Source: Defluviitaleaceae bacterium
Lineage (GTDB): Bacteria > Bacillota > Clostridia > Lachnospirales > WQUN01
Direction of reading: 5' to 3'
Assembly (NCBI GenBank): GCA_009783525.1
Contig: WRDG01000075.1
Location: forward strand, 1 to 9,251
Length of the DNA stretch: 9,251 nt
This document shows, one piece after another, positions 1 through 7,733 of the stretch (the first letter of the stretch is position 1; every line of letters begins with the position of its first letter). Both the position numbers and the translations under genes were made by a program. The notes beneath the pieces are model-generated. The model was not told the origin of the DNA and made no database searches. It worked only from the letters and a program-made list of their open reading frames with translations.

Positions 1-274
1 AAATAACCTTGTCGTCGCCGATGAAATCTTCGTTTGCCATCGCGGACACGAATTGATATTCAAGCTCTCGAGCATCGCTCGATTCGCAGTTGAGCGCCGG
101 TATAAATTCATGCCCGAAGGGCCCCCACTCAACCGCGATCATGGGGCGCTCGCCTTTCAATGTGTTGTGAAGCCGCCAAAGGCGCTCGCGCTCTTTCATC
201 ACGGGTCTGTTTGCGTATTCCAAATATTTTTTTGCGGTTTCGCGCAAAATTTTTTTATCGGCGGCGTTAATCAT
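1..274 (-). CDS. URO-D superfamily (uroporphyrinogen decarboxylase-like) protein, N-terminal part
   Basis: Partial gene: 91 codons from the start are present and the 3' end lies beyond the left edge. The reading frame is open throughout. The protein begins MINAADKKILRETAKKYLEY and has a charged helical start followed by a segment (about residues 25-47) containing KERERLWRLHNTLKGERPMI. This resembles the N-terminus of clostridial proteins annotated as uroporphyrinogen decarboxylase-like, often distinct from heme-pathway HemE and related to corrinoid methyltransferases. The later FIGDDKVI segment fits the same group. Assignment is by recalled similarity, since the catalytic core is outside the window. 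The start ATG overlaps the stop of the GH4 gene (ATGA, 4 bp), with only a weak purine-rich AAAGAG upstream, so translation is probably coupled to GH4. A role in heme synthesis is unlikely given the neighbour. Action on a methylated or glycosylated substrate is an inference only. Confidence 0.6.
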   Translation of the reverse strand, partial: MINAADKKILRETAKKYLEYANRPVMKERERLWRLHNTLKGERPMIAVEWGPFGHEFIPALNCESSDARELEYQFVSAMANEDFIGDDKVI

Positions 275-1764
275 TCGACATGCTCTTTTTCCGTTGCCGC
301 AACCAAACGCCTCATTTTTTCTTTTTCTTCCGCCATTTCCTCGACCGTTTTTGTGTGCAGGCGGGCCGCCCCTTCGTAATTTTCTTTTGTCGGGATCAAG
401 TTGCCCGCCGCCATCCGCACCTTCGCTTCTGCGATTGCCTTTTTATACTGCGGCAGCCATTGCTCCTGCGCGATAAGCATTTCGTCCGTCATCTGCCAAA
501 CCTCGGGCGGGTTAAGCACCGCGCCGGTTAGCGGATCCATGAGCATCGCCTGGCGCAGCAGCAGGTCGTCGCCGTCTACGCCGGCGGCTACAGCGAGCCT
601 CTGCACCCAAACGCTCTGCGAACATATTGCGGCGCAGCCCATCGGCAGGTCGCCCACCCGCGGGATCGATACGCCGTTGCCGTCCGCGTAGCCCGGTACT
701 TCGACAATGCAATCGTCCGGCAGGTTCGTGATGCAGCCTTTGTTTACCACGTTGAAGTGGCCTCTGTAGCGTTTGCCCGTTTCGATGCCTTCTACGATAT
801 ATGAGCCGTGCTCTCTGCCGCGTTCGCTGCCGTCATATTTTTTCGACGGCGCGTTGAGCCAGTTCGGAAAATCCGTTTCGAACCAATTGCGGCCTTCGGT
901 GCAGACGCGCAAATATCCACCGGTTTCGCCGTCGATCCAGCTGCCGAGTTTAATCCAATCCTTAATTTCGTCGGGCCGTTTGCGGTACCAGGCGAGGTAT
1001 TCGGAAAGATGGCCGTTCGATTCCGTCGAGTAATATCCGAAGCGTTTAAGCACGTCTATGCGAACCTTTTCGGACTGCGGATAATAATCGTGCTTGAGGA
1101 AAGCGTCCAAAATTTTGTCTTTCATTTCGACGCCCTTGTGTTTTACGGAAATGTACCATGTCTGATGATTTAACCCCGCGCATATAACGTCGAGGTCTTC
1201 GTACTGAAGGCCGAGCGCGCTTGCGATCTGCCAATGACCGCCCATTACGCCGTGGCACAGTCCGATGGTGTTTACTCCGAAATAATTGTTGCAAGCCCAT
1301 GTGACCATTGCGTTCGGGTTTGCGTAATTCAAATGGAGAACGTTCGGATCCGATACTTCGCGCATGTCTTTGCAAAAATCTTTAAACACCGCGATGTCGC
1401 GCTGCGCGTACATTATGCCTCCGGCGCACAGCGTGTCGCCAACGCACTGATCGACGCCGTACTTCAACGGGATTTCAACGTCTGTTTTAAACGCTTCGAG
1501 CATACCCACGCGCACGCAGGTGAATACATACTTCGCACCGCGCAGAGCTTCGCGGCGGTTTGTGGTCGCGAATATTTTCGTTGTGATGCCGTTGCTTTCC
1601 ATATCCCGCTGGCAAAGCTGCGTGACCATGTCAAGGTTTCGCGGGTTGACGTCCGTAAACGCCACTTCGATGTCCCTGAACGCAGGGACGGAAAACAAAT
1701 CAGTCAGCAGCGACCTAGTGAACCCGATGCTGCCCGCGCCGATAAAGGCTACTTTAAAAGACAT
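271..1764 (-). CDS. Glycoside hydrolase family 4 (NAD- and metal-dependent alpha-glycosidase type)
   Basis: 497 aa, close to the usual GH4 length. These enzymes cleave glycosides by transient oxidation at C3 with tightly bound NAD+ and a divalent metal, and are normally cytoplasmic. The N-terminus has a Rossmann dinucleotide-binding motif (VAFIGAGSIGFTRSLLTD, residues 5-22). A GDT..AGGI segment (109-117) and LNYANPNAM (145-153) are typical of the family. The expected metal ligands are Cys170 in LCHGV and His200 in GLNHQTW. The Cys-His-Gly-Val signature points to the non-phosphorylated alpha-glycosidase / alpha-glucuronidase / alpha-galacturonidase side of GH4 rather than the phospho-glycosidases (CNVP or CDMP types), but the substrate cannot be fixed. 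No signal peptide is visible. The ATG is well supported: AAAAGGGG lies 8 nt upstream. It starts 23 bp after the S1-domain gene and overlaps the URO-D-like gene by 4 bp. No transporter or phosphotransferase gene is in view to indicate the imported sugar. Confidence 0.93.
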   Translation of the reverse strand: MSFKVAFIGAGSIGFTRSLLTDLFSVPAFRDIEVAFTDVNPRNLDMVTQLCQRDMESNGITTKIFATTNRREALRGAKYVFTCVRVGMLEAFKTDVEIPLKYGVDQCVGDTLCAGGIMYAQRDIAVFKDFCKDMREVSDPNVLHLNYANPNAMVTWACNNYFGVNTIGLCHGVMGGHWQIASALGLQYEDLDVICAGLNHQTWYISVKHKGVEMKDKILDAFLKHDYYPQSEKVRIDVLKRFGYYSTESNGHLSEYLAWYRKRPDEIKDWIKLGSWIDGETGGYLRVCTEGRNWFETDFPNWLNAPSKKYDGSERGREHGSYIVEGIETGKRYRGHFNVVNKGCITNLPDDCIVEVPGYADGNGVSIPRVGDLPMGCAAICSQSVWVQRLAVAAGVDGDDLLLRQAMLMDPLTGAVLNPPEVWQMTDEMLIAQEQWLPQYKKAIAEAKVRMAAGNLIPTKENYEGAARLHTKTVEEMAEEKEKMRRLVAATEKEHVE

Positions 1765-1787
1765 AAATACAACCCCTTTTAGATATA

Positions 1788-2219
1788 TTATCTGCGTTTG
1801 TTTCGCTTATTGATTCCGGCTATACGTTCGTTTGACAATTTTTGCCACGCTTTAAATTTTTCTTCGAACGCCGCGGCGGCAGCCGGAGTTATGACCGGCG
1901 CGGGTACTCGCCTGCGGTAGTCGTCCTCTTCGCCGTCTTCATCGTCGTCTTCGTTTTCGTAGTCGTCATAGGACGGCTGCGGAACGTCCTTCATTGACAG
2001 GGATATTTTTCCCGACGATTCGTCGCAGGAAGTGACGCGCACGTTCACTTCGTCTCCGACCGCGAGCACATCACCCACGTTTTGTACATATCCCCCCGAT
2101 ATCTGCGAAATATGCACCAATCCGGGAACGTCGCCCGGCAGCGAAATAATCGCGCCGAACGGCTTTATTTTTAACACCCTGCCGGAATATACCGCGCCGA
2201 TCTCCACGGCGACCGCCAT
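1788..2219 (-). CDS. Small S1-domain RNA-binding protein (YabR/YugI-like)
   Basis: 143 aa from the preferred start. Residues about 5-78 form a single S1 OB-fold (EIGAVYSGRVLKIKPFGAII, then GLVHISQIS and SGKISLSMKD), the classic order of S1 RNA-binding motifs. It is followed by a strongly acidic linker (about 84-100, almost all D and E), a proline/alanine segment, and a C-terminal helix with a basic tail (KRNKRR). Bacillus relatives such as YabR and GSP13/YugI bind RNA or ribosomes; the same is inferred here. Two in-frame ATG codons exist, at 2225 and 2219. The Shine-Dalgarno AAAAGGGG sits 8 nt from the 2219 ATG but only 2 nt from the 2225 one, so 2219 is chosen. The gene starts 22 bp after the engB stop and ends 23 bp before GH4, consistent with an operon of translation-related genes. 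Confidence 0.87.
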   Translation of the reverse strand: MAVAVEIGAVYSGRVLKIKPFGAIISLPGDVPGLVHISQISGGYVQNVGDVLAVGDEVNVRVTSCDESSGKISLSMKDVPQPSYDDYENEDDDEDGEEDDYRRRVPAPVITPAAAAAFEEKFKAWQKLSNERIAGINKRNKRR

Positions 2220-2227
2220 AATCATTG

Positions 2228-2235
2228 CCCCTTTT
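2228..2235 (-). promoter_or_regulatory. Ribosome binding site deciding the S1-protein start
   Basis: AAAAGGGG on the minus strand. Its spacing is 8 nt to the ATG at 2219 and 2 nt to the upstream in-frame ATG at 2225, so it favours the downstream start. The same AAAAGGGG core with the same 8-nt spacing precedes the GH4 gene (1773-1780). Confidence 0.75.
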
Positions 2236-2241
2236 ATTTAT

Positions 2242-2850
2242 TTATTTACTTATTTTTTTGTCGATTGCGTTAAGAATCAAATCCCACAGCTCGTCGCGGC
2301 CGCTTTTGTTTTCGCTTGAAAACGGAATGACGGGCGTTTCGCCCGACTGCAGTGTTTTTTTTATTACAGCCACGTTTTTTTGGATCTGCCCGCGGCTTAT
2401 CTTGTCGCTTTTGGTTGCCGCCAATATGACCGGTATTTCAAAATGCGCAAACCATTCGAACAGCTGTATGTCGTTCGCGCCGGGTACGTGTCTGATGTCC
2501 AGCAGCATGATTACCGCCGCGAGCTCGCGACGGTCTTTTATGTAGCTTTCGACCATTTTGCCCCACTTTGCCGATTCGGTTTTGGAAACCTTGGCATATC
2601 CGTAGCCGGGCAGGTCGACGAAAATTATTTCGTGTTCGACATCGTAAAAATTTATCGTGCGGGTTTTGCCTGGCGTTTGGCTGCACCGCGCCAATTTTTT
2701 TCTGCCGAGCATCGCGTTTATAAGCGAAGACTTGCCCACGTTCGATTTGCCGGCGAAAACTATTTCCGGCTTGCCGTCCGCCGGGTACTGCCATTTATTG
2801 ACCGCAGTGGCCGCAAGCGCGGCGTAAACGATTTGCCTGCCTATTTCCAT
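2242..2850 (-). CDS. engB: Ribosome biogenesis GTP-binding protein EngB/YsxC/YihA
   Basis: 202 aa, the normal length for this single-domain TRAFAC GTPase, which is essential for late assembly of the 50S ribosomal subunit in the cytoplasm. All G motifs are visible: G1 GKSNVGKSS (34-42), G2 TPGKTRT (59-65), G3 DLPGYGYAKV (79-88), G4 TKSD (146-149) and G5 SSE (178-180). The DLPGYGYA extension is diagnostic for EngB. The gene begins inside the end of lon (10-bp overlap), with GGAAG 4 nt before the ATG, indicating coupled translation. Adjacency to lon is a conserved arrangement in Bacillus (lonA-ysxC). The stop codon lies in a four-copy TTTA tract that also leads into the ribosome binding site of the next gene. 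No key residue is missing. Confidence 0.98.
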   Translation of the reverse strand: MEIGRQIVYAALAATAVNKWQYPADGKPEIVFAGKSNVGKSSLINAMLGRKKLARCSQTPGKTRTINFYDVEHEIIFVDLPGYGYAKVSKTESAKWGKMVESYIKDRRELAAVIMLLDIRHVPGANDIQLFEWFAHFEIPVILAATKSDKISRGQIQKNVAVIKKTLQSGETPVIPFSSENKSGRDELWDLILNAIDKKISK

Positions 2851-5165
2851 AAAGCTTCCGGAAGCACGTCGTCCATATGCCGCACGGGTACGAGCTTAAG
2901 CCCGTCTTTTATGACGGCCGGTATTTCGCCTATTTCGCCTTCGTTTTCAAACGGCACGAGTACCTTTTGGATGCCCGCCTGTTTGGCCGCTAAAATTTTT
3001 TCTTTTAAGCCGCCGACCGGCAATACCTTTCCGCGAATTGTGATCTCGCCCGTCATTGCGACGCTCGCGTCAACGGCACGTCCCGTAAGCGCCGATATCA
3101 TCGCGGTAGCCATGGTGATACCCGCGGACGGACCGTCCTTGGGTACTGCTCCGTCGGGAATGTGAATGTGTATGTCCGTGTCTTTATAAAAATTTTTGTG
3201 GATTTTAAACGTTTCGTAGCGCGAGCGGATATAGCTCACCGCCGCGTGCGCGGATTCTTTCATCACGCTGCCGAGACTGCCCGTCAATTCGAATTTGCCC
3301 GTGCCCGGCATCGTGTTTACTTCTATGGAAAGCGTGTCTCCTCCCGCCGCTGTCCATGCAAGACCGCGGCAAATGCCGACCTGCGGCTCGCCGGGTTTAT
3401 CGTTCGGTTTATATTTTTTTACACCCAAAAACTTTGCCAGGTTATATTCCGTGACTGTATAGGTTTTGCAAATTCCCTTTGCGCGCATGGTCACAAATTT
3501 TCGACAAATTTTAGCTATTTGCCGCTCAAGCTGACGCACGCCCGCCTCGCGCGTATAGAAACGGGCGGCAGCGTCTATGGCGCCGCCTGTAAATTTTAAC
3601 TGCGTCTTTTTTACTCCGTGCTTGTCCAATTGCTTGGGTATAAGGTGGTTTACGGCAATTTCATACTTTTCGACCGCCGTGTATGTCCCTAGCTCGATTA
3701 TTTCAAGGCGGTCGATCAATGCCGGCGGCATGTTGTCCAATGTATTTGCGGTACAAACAAACATCACGTCGCTTAAATCGAAATATAATTCGACATAGTG
3801 GTCGCGGAACGCATGGTTTTGCTCGCCGTCCAGCACTTCAAGAAGAGCGGCCGCAGGGTTGCCCCTGTGGTCGTGGCCCATCTTGTCCGCCTCGTCAAGC
3901 AGGATCAACGGATTCGCTGTACCCGCTTGCCTCATGCCTGCGATAATACGACCGGGCATGGAACCGATGTATGTCTTGCGGTGGCCGCGAATATCCGCTT
4001 CATCCCGCACGCCGCCGAGCGAAATGCGCACATACTTCCTGCCGAGCGCACGCGCAACCGACTTTGCGACCGAAGTCTTGCCCACCCCCGGCGGCCCTAG
4101 AAGGCACAGTACGGGCGCGTCTTTTCTTTTGGCCGTTTGCCTTACTGCCAAAAATTCAATAATGCGTTCCTTAACTTTTTCCAAACCGTAATGGTCTTCG
4201 TTTAAAATTTTTTCCGCGTTTATTAAATCGTTGTTGTCTTCAGTTTTTTCGTTCCACGGAAGCTGCAGCACACATTCTATATAGTCCTTAGCCAAAGCCG
4301 TTTCAGGCGACGAGGACGACATCCTCTCGAGCCTTTTTAGTTCGCGCGCCAGTTTTTCCGCCGCTTCGGCCGGAAGATTTGCCTTTACGATTTGTTCGCG
4401 GTATGACGATACGTCGTTTTCGTCGCTTTCGTTCAGTTCCGTGTTTATCGCTTTAATTTGCTCGCGTAAAAAGTATTCGCGCTGGTTTTTATCCATCCCA
4501 AGCCGAACCCTGTCGATAATTTTTCGCTGGAGCTTTATCATTGCGTTTTCTTCGTCAAGCAAAGCCACGGTTTTTTCCAGCCTGAGCAATGTGTCTGTTT
4601 CTTCGAGCAGCAACTGGTTGTTTTCTGTCTTAAAATTTGCGTGAGACGCCAAAATATCGGAAAGAATCCCCGGGTCGTCGCATTGTTTTATGTTTAAAAG
4701 CGTTTCATGCGAAAAACGCTGCTGCAGGTCGGCGTACATCTCGAAAGCCTCCCACGCGCTCCTAAGCAGCGCCTGCACGTCGTCGGTTTTTGCATCTGTG
4801 TTCGGTTTGTTTAAGACATTGACGAAACGCACCAAAAAAAACGGGTGCTGCTGCACAACCGTTTTTATCCGGCCCCGGCGCAAACCCTCAACCACTATGC
4901 GGACCATACCGTCCGGCATGCGCATGGCCTGCCGAACTTTTGCCACCGTGCCGACTTCATAGAGTTCTTCCGCCAACGGTTCTTCGGTTGTAATGTTCCG
5001 CTGCGATGTTAAAAACACGATGCTGTCTTTGTCTAACGCCGCTTCCAACCCCTCGACGGATTGGGGACGCCCTATTTCAAGGCTCATTAAAGCGTTCGGG
5101 AAAAGAATCGCGCCGCGAAGCGGCACAAGCGGCAATGTCGTCGGTTTACTGCGTTTGTTTGCCAT
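2841..5165 (-). CDS. lon: ATP-dependent protease LonA (endopeptidase La)
   Basis: Cytoplasmic AAA+ protease that degrades misfolded and regulatory proteins as a homo-hexamer. From the ATG at 5165 the protein is 774 aa, the length I recall for Bacillus subtilis LonA. Order (ATG numbering): N-terminal Lon substrate-binding domain starting at TLPLVPLRGAILFPN (about 10-200), coiled-coil region with NQREYFLREQIKAI (about 227-239), AAA+ module with Walker A GPPGVGKT (357-364) and Walker B LILLDEAD (420-427), and a C-terminal S16 protease domain with the Ser-Lys dyad Ser680 in PKDGPSAG and Lys723 in GGLKEK. All catalytic residues are present. An in-frame TTG at 5189 would add 8 residues, but the homologous N-terminus begins at the ATG. 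Neither start has a strong ribosome binding site. There is no transmembrane segment, so this is LonA rather than LonB. It follows tyrS after 62 bp and overlaps engB by 10 bp. Confidence 0.98.
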   Translation of the reverse strand: MANKRSKPTTLPLVPLRGAILFPNALMSLEIGRPQSVEGLEAALDKDSIVFLTSQRNITTEEPLAEELYEVGTVAKVRQAMRMPDGMVRIVVEGLRRGRIKTVVQQHPFFLVRFVNVLNKPNTDAKTDDVQALLRSAWEAFEMYADLQQRFSHETLLNIKQCDDPGILSDILASHANFKTENNQLLLEETDTLLRLEKTVALLDEENAMIKLQRKIIDRVRLGMDKNQREYFLREQIKAINTELNESDENDVSSYREQIVKANLPAEAAEKLARELKRLERMSSSSPETALAKDYIECVLQLPWNEKTEDNNDLINAEKILNEDHYGLEKVKERIIEFLAVRQTAKRKDAPVLCLLGPPGVGKTSVAKSVARALGRKYVRISLGGVRDEADIRGHRKTYIGSMPGRIIAGMRQAGTANPLILLDEADKMGHDHRGNPAAALLEVLDGEQNHAFRDHYVELYFDLSDVMFVCTANTLDNMPPALIDRLEIIELGTYTAVEKYEIAVNHLIPKQLDKHGVKKTQLKFTGGAIDAAARFYTREAGVRQLERQIAKICRKFVTMRAKGICKTYTVTEYNLAKFLGVKKYKPNDKPGEPQVGICRGLAWTAAGGDTLSIEVNTMPGTGKFELTGSLGSVMKESAHAAVSYIRSRYETFKIHKNFYKDTDIHIHIPDGAVPKDGPSAGITMATAMISALTGRAVDASVAMTGEITIRGKVLPVGGLKEKILAAKQAGIQKVLVPFENEGEIGEIPAVIKDGLKLVPVRHMDDVLPEALWK

Positions 5166-5227
5166 ATCAATCGTTCGCGTTACACGCAAAGTGTATTAAA
5201 AATTCCGCGCCTTTCTATACATCAAAA
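5166..5227 (-). promoter_or_regulatory. tyrS-lon intergenic spacer, possible internal promoter or leader
   Basis: This is the largest gap in the minus-strand gene run (62 bp). It contains an AT-rich block (TTTTTAATAC) downstream of a TTGATG element, but the spacing does not give a good -35/-10 pair. No hairpin with a T-tract was seen, so there is no evidence for termination after tyrS. A weak near-palindrome (TTGCGT, then ACGCGAA) sits just before the lon ATG. No clear heat-shock operator (CIRCE or CtsR heptad repeats) was recognised. Separate lon expression from here is possible but unproven. Confidence 0.25.
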
Positions 5228-6490
5228 TTATCGGTTCGGTTTTTGTCTGATAATTATCCGGTGGAATATCTTTTTACCTTTTTGGATTATTAATTCGCCG
5301 CCGTTAAAATCGGACTCGTTTATTTTGTGTTCGAAGTCGGTTATTTTTTTGCCGCCGGCTGTAATGCCGCCCTGCTGGATGAGACGCCTCGCGTCGCTTC
5401 GGCTTTCAATAAGCGCGGCTTTTTCGAGCAGCATGACTATGTTTATTCCGCCGCTTAATTCGCTTGCCGTTATCTCCGTAAAAGGCATAGCGTCCGTCGC
5501 GCCCGAGCCTGCGCCCGCAAACAGCGATCTCGACGTTTCCATTGCTTTGTCCGCTTCTTCTTTGCCGTGTACGGTTTTGGTCACTTCATACGCCAAAATT
5601 TCTTTCGACCGGTTGATGCCTGCGCTGTCGCCGCATTGCATCGCGTCGATTTCTTCGACCGATAAAAACGTGAGCAGCTTCAAATTGCGCAGCACCGTCG
5701 AATCGTCCGTGTTGCGCCAGTATTGGTAAAACTCGTACGGCGAAGTCTTGGCGGCGTCGAGCCATACTGCGTTGCCCGCAGTCTTGCCCATCTTGGATCC
5801 GTCGGCCGTTGTAAGTATTGTCATGGTGAACCCATACGCGGAAGCAGCTTCCGTTTTGCGGATTAATTCCACGCCGGCGATGATGTTAGACCACTGCTCG
5901 CTGCCGCCTATCTGCAGGCGGCAGTTTTTTTCTCTGAACAGGTGCAAAAAATCGTACGCCTGCATGATCATATAATTCATTTCAAAAAATGTCAGGCCAA
6001 TGTCGATCCGCGATTTATATGTTTCTGCTGCGAGCATCCGGTTGACGGAAAAATGAACGGCGTATTCGCGGATAAACGGCAGGTAGGAAAGGGCGCAAAG
6101 CCAGTCGGCGTTGTTAACCATCACCGCGTCGTTTGACCCTTCGCCGAACGTGATAAACCTCGAAAGCTGCTTTTTAAAGCACGCGACATTATGCGACAGT
6201 TCTTCGACGCTCATCACGCGCCGCATCTCCGTACGGTCGGTGGGATCTCCCACCATCCCCGTGCCGCCGCCCATAAGGACAATGGGCTTATGCCCCGCCT
6301 TCTGCATATGCGACAGCGCCATGAGCGTCATAAAATGACCGGCCGTTAAACTGTCCGCGGTAGGATCGTAACCGATGTAAAACGTCACTTGCTCCTTGTC
6401 CATCAAATCGCGCAGCTGTTCTTCATGCGTGCACTGTTCTATAAATCCGCGCTGCTGTAATAATTCGTATGCGTTTTTTGTGTTACCCAT
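5228..6490 (-). CDS. tyrS: Tyrosyl-tRNA synthetase (class I, TyrS)
   Basis: 420 aa, normal length. It charges tRNA-Tyr with tyrosine in the cytoplasm. The catalytic Rossmann fold shows the tyrosine pocket FYIGYDPTADSL (37-48), the HIGH-box position as TAGH (49-52), GGGTGMVGDP (74-83), the tyrosine-recognition triad Tyr173, Gln177 and Asp180 in MNYMIMQAYDF, GGSEQW (195-200), and the KMSKS-like loop as KMGKT (233-237). A C-terminal S4 RNA-binding domain spans about 355-410 (SRSDARRLIQQGGITAGGKK). The ATG has an excellent AGGGAGG 6 nt upstream, and the gene overlaps the pepT stop by 8 bp. Many Firmicutes tyrS genes carry a T-box leader. Here there is no room for one directly upstream, so control probably comes from the pepT promoter. 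Confidence 0.98.
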   Translation of the reverse strand: MGNTKNAYELLQQRGFIEQCTHEEQLRDLMDKEQVTFYIGYDPTADSLTAGHFMTLMALSHMQKAGHKPIVLMGGGTGMVGDPTDRTEMRRVMSVEELSHNVACFKKQLSRFITFGEGSNDAVMVNNADWLCALSYLPFIREYAVHFSVNRMLAAETYKSRIDIGLTFFEMNYMIMQAYDFLHLFREKNCRLQIGGSEQWSNIIAGVELIRKTEAASAYGFTMTILTTADGSKMGKTAGNAVWLDAAKTSPYEFYQYWRNTDDSTVLRNLKLLTFLSVEEIDAMQCGDSAGINRSKEILAYEVTKTVHGKEEADKAMETSRSLFAGAGSGATDAMPFTEITASELSGGINIVMLLEKAALIESRSDARRLIQQGGITAGGKKITDFEHKINESDFNGGELIIQKGKKIFHRIIIRQKPNR

Positions 6491-7715
6491 TGTAAACCTC
6501 CCTGACGATGTTGATTATTACCTCGACCGACTTGAGCAGCGACGGCACCGGCAGATACTCGTACGGGCCGTGAAAATTGTGCCCGCCCGCGAATATGTTC
6601 GGGCAGGGCAGTCCCATAAATGAAAGCCTCGCGCCGTCCGTGCCTCCGCGAATCGCTCTTTTTAACGGTTCTACGCCGGCGAGCTTCATGGCGCGCTCCG
6701 CAATCGTTACAACGTATTCGAAATTTTTTAAAACATCTGCCATGTTGCGGTACTCGTCTTTAATTTTAAGAACCGCCGTGCCCTCTCCGTAACAATCGTT
6801 TATATCCTGTGTCAGCTTTTCTGTAAATTTTTTACGAAGCGCGAAATTTTCCGCGTCGAAGTCCCTGATAATATATGTGAACCATGCCCGCCCCACGTCG
6901 CCGCCTACTTCGGTCAAATGGTAAAACCCTTCGCGGTTTTCGGTTTCGGACGGGGTTTCGTTTCTTGGGAAAGCCCCGATCATTTTTGCTGCTATCAGCG
7001 CCGCGTTTTTCATTACATCCTTTGCGTAGCCCGGATGGACGCTCGCGCCGTTAATCACAAAAGACGCTTTTGCCGCGTTAAACGACTCCGTCTCGAGCTC
7101 GCCTATCTCGCCGCCGTCCACGGTATATGCGAAGTCCGCGCCGAACAGTTTCACGTCAAAGCAGTCCGTGCCGCGTCCTATCTCCTCGTCGGGAGTAAAT
7201 GCGATTACGACCTTTCCGTGCGGCACATCCTTGTTTTGCAAAAAAAATTCCATGGCCGTCATGATCGAAGCGATGCCCGCTTTATTGTCCGCGCCCAGCA
7301 GCGCGTTTCCGTCCGTGCATATAATATCCTGGCCTATATAATTTTTAAGATGCGGAAACATTTTTGGTGTGAGCGAAACATTATCGTTCAGGCGGATTTT
7401 TCCTCCGCCGTAGCTGTATTCGATTTTGGGTTCGGCAAGGTTTCCCGGCGCGTCGGGCGAAGTATCGGTGTGCGCGATAAAACCGACCGCCGGAATTTTT
7501 TTACCTGCCGCGTTGCTTGGCAGCACGGCCGTAACGCAGCAGCCGCTGTTTATTTTCACATCGGACAGTCCTATTGCTGCGCATTCGTCCGCCAGCGCCT
7601 CGGCAAAAATTTTTATGCTTGGCGACGACGGAACCGTTTCCGATTCGCTGTCTGACTGGGTGTTATACGGAACGTAGCGCAAAAACCGCTGCGCCGCAAC
7701 GGGCAACCGATTCAT
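6483..7715 (-). CDS. pepT: Peptidase T (tripeptide aminopeptidase, M20B family)
   Basis: 410 aa from the chosen start, the usual PepT length. This cytoplasmic di-zinc enzyme removes the N-terminal residue from tripeptides during peptide recycling. Visible active-site elements: AHTDTSPDA with metal-ligand His82 and Asp84, ALLGADNKAG with bridging Asp143, TPDEEIGRG with catalytic Glu177 and ligand Glu178, TVDGGEIGE with Asp200, RGGTDGARLS (356-365), and the terminal ligand His382 in HNFHGPYEY. The reading frame continues 29 codons upstream to 7802, but those residues do not resemble PepT and would overlap the divergent promoter. The ATG at 7715 has GAGGG 9 nt upstream (7725-7729) and gives the correct N-terminus, MNRLPVAAQRFLRYVPYNTQ. 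It is the first gene of the minus-strand run and overlaps tyrS by 8 bp. Confidence 0.96.
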   Translation of the reverse strand: MNRLPVAAQRFLRYVPYNTQSDSESETVPSSPSIKIFAEALADECAAIGLSDVKINSGCCVTAVLPSNAAGKKIPAVGFIAHTDTSPDAPGNLAEPKIEYSYGGGKIRLNDNVSLTPKMFPHLKNYIGQDIICTDGNALLGADNKAGIASIMTAMEFFLQNKDVPHGKVVIAFTPDEEIGRGTDCFDVKLFGADFAYTVDGGEIGELETESFNAAKASFVINGASVHPGYAKDVMKNAALIAAKMIGAFPRNETPSETENREGFYHLTEVGGDVGRAWFTYIIRDFDAENFALRKKFTEKLTQDINDCYGEGTAVLKIKDEYRNMADVLKNFEYVVTIAERAMKLAGVEPLKRAIRGGTDGARLSFMGLPCPNIFAGGHNFHGPYEYLPVPSLLKSVEVIINIVREVYNG

Positions 7716-7733
7716 ATGCGATGACCCTCGCTT

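Noticed and set aside
2380..3165. Long plus-strand open frames opposite lon and engB (also 6918-7655 opposite pepT and 1234-1782 opposite GH4)
   Set aside because: They are antisense shadows of well-supported genes, with no recognisable domains or ribosome binding sites.
5166..5189. TTG start of lon at 5189
   Set aside because: The ATG at 5165 gives the LonA-type N-terminus and 774 aa; the TTG has no better ribosome binding site.
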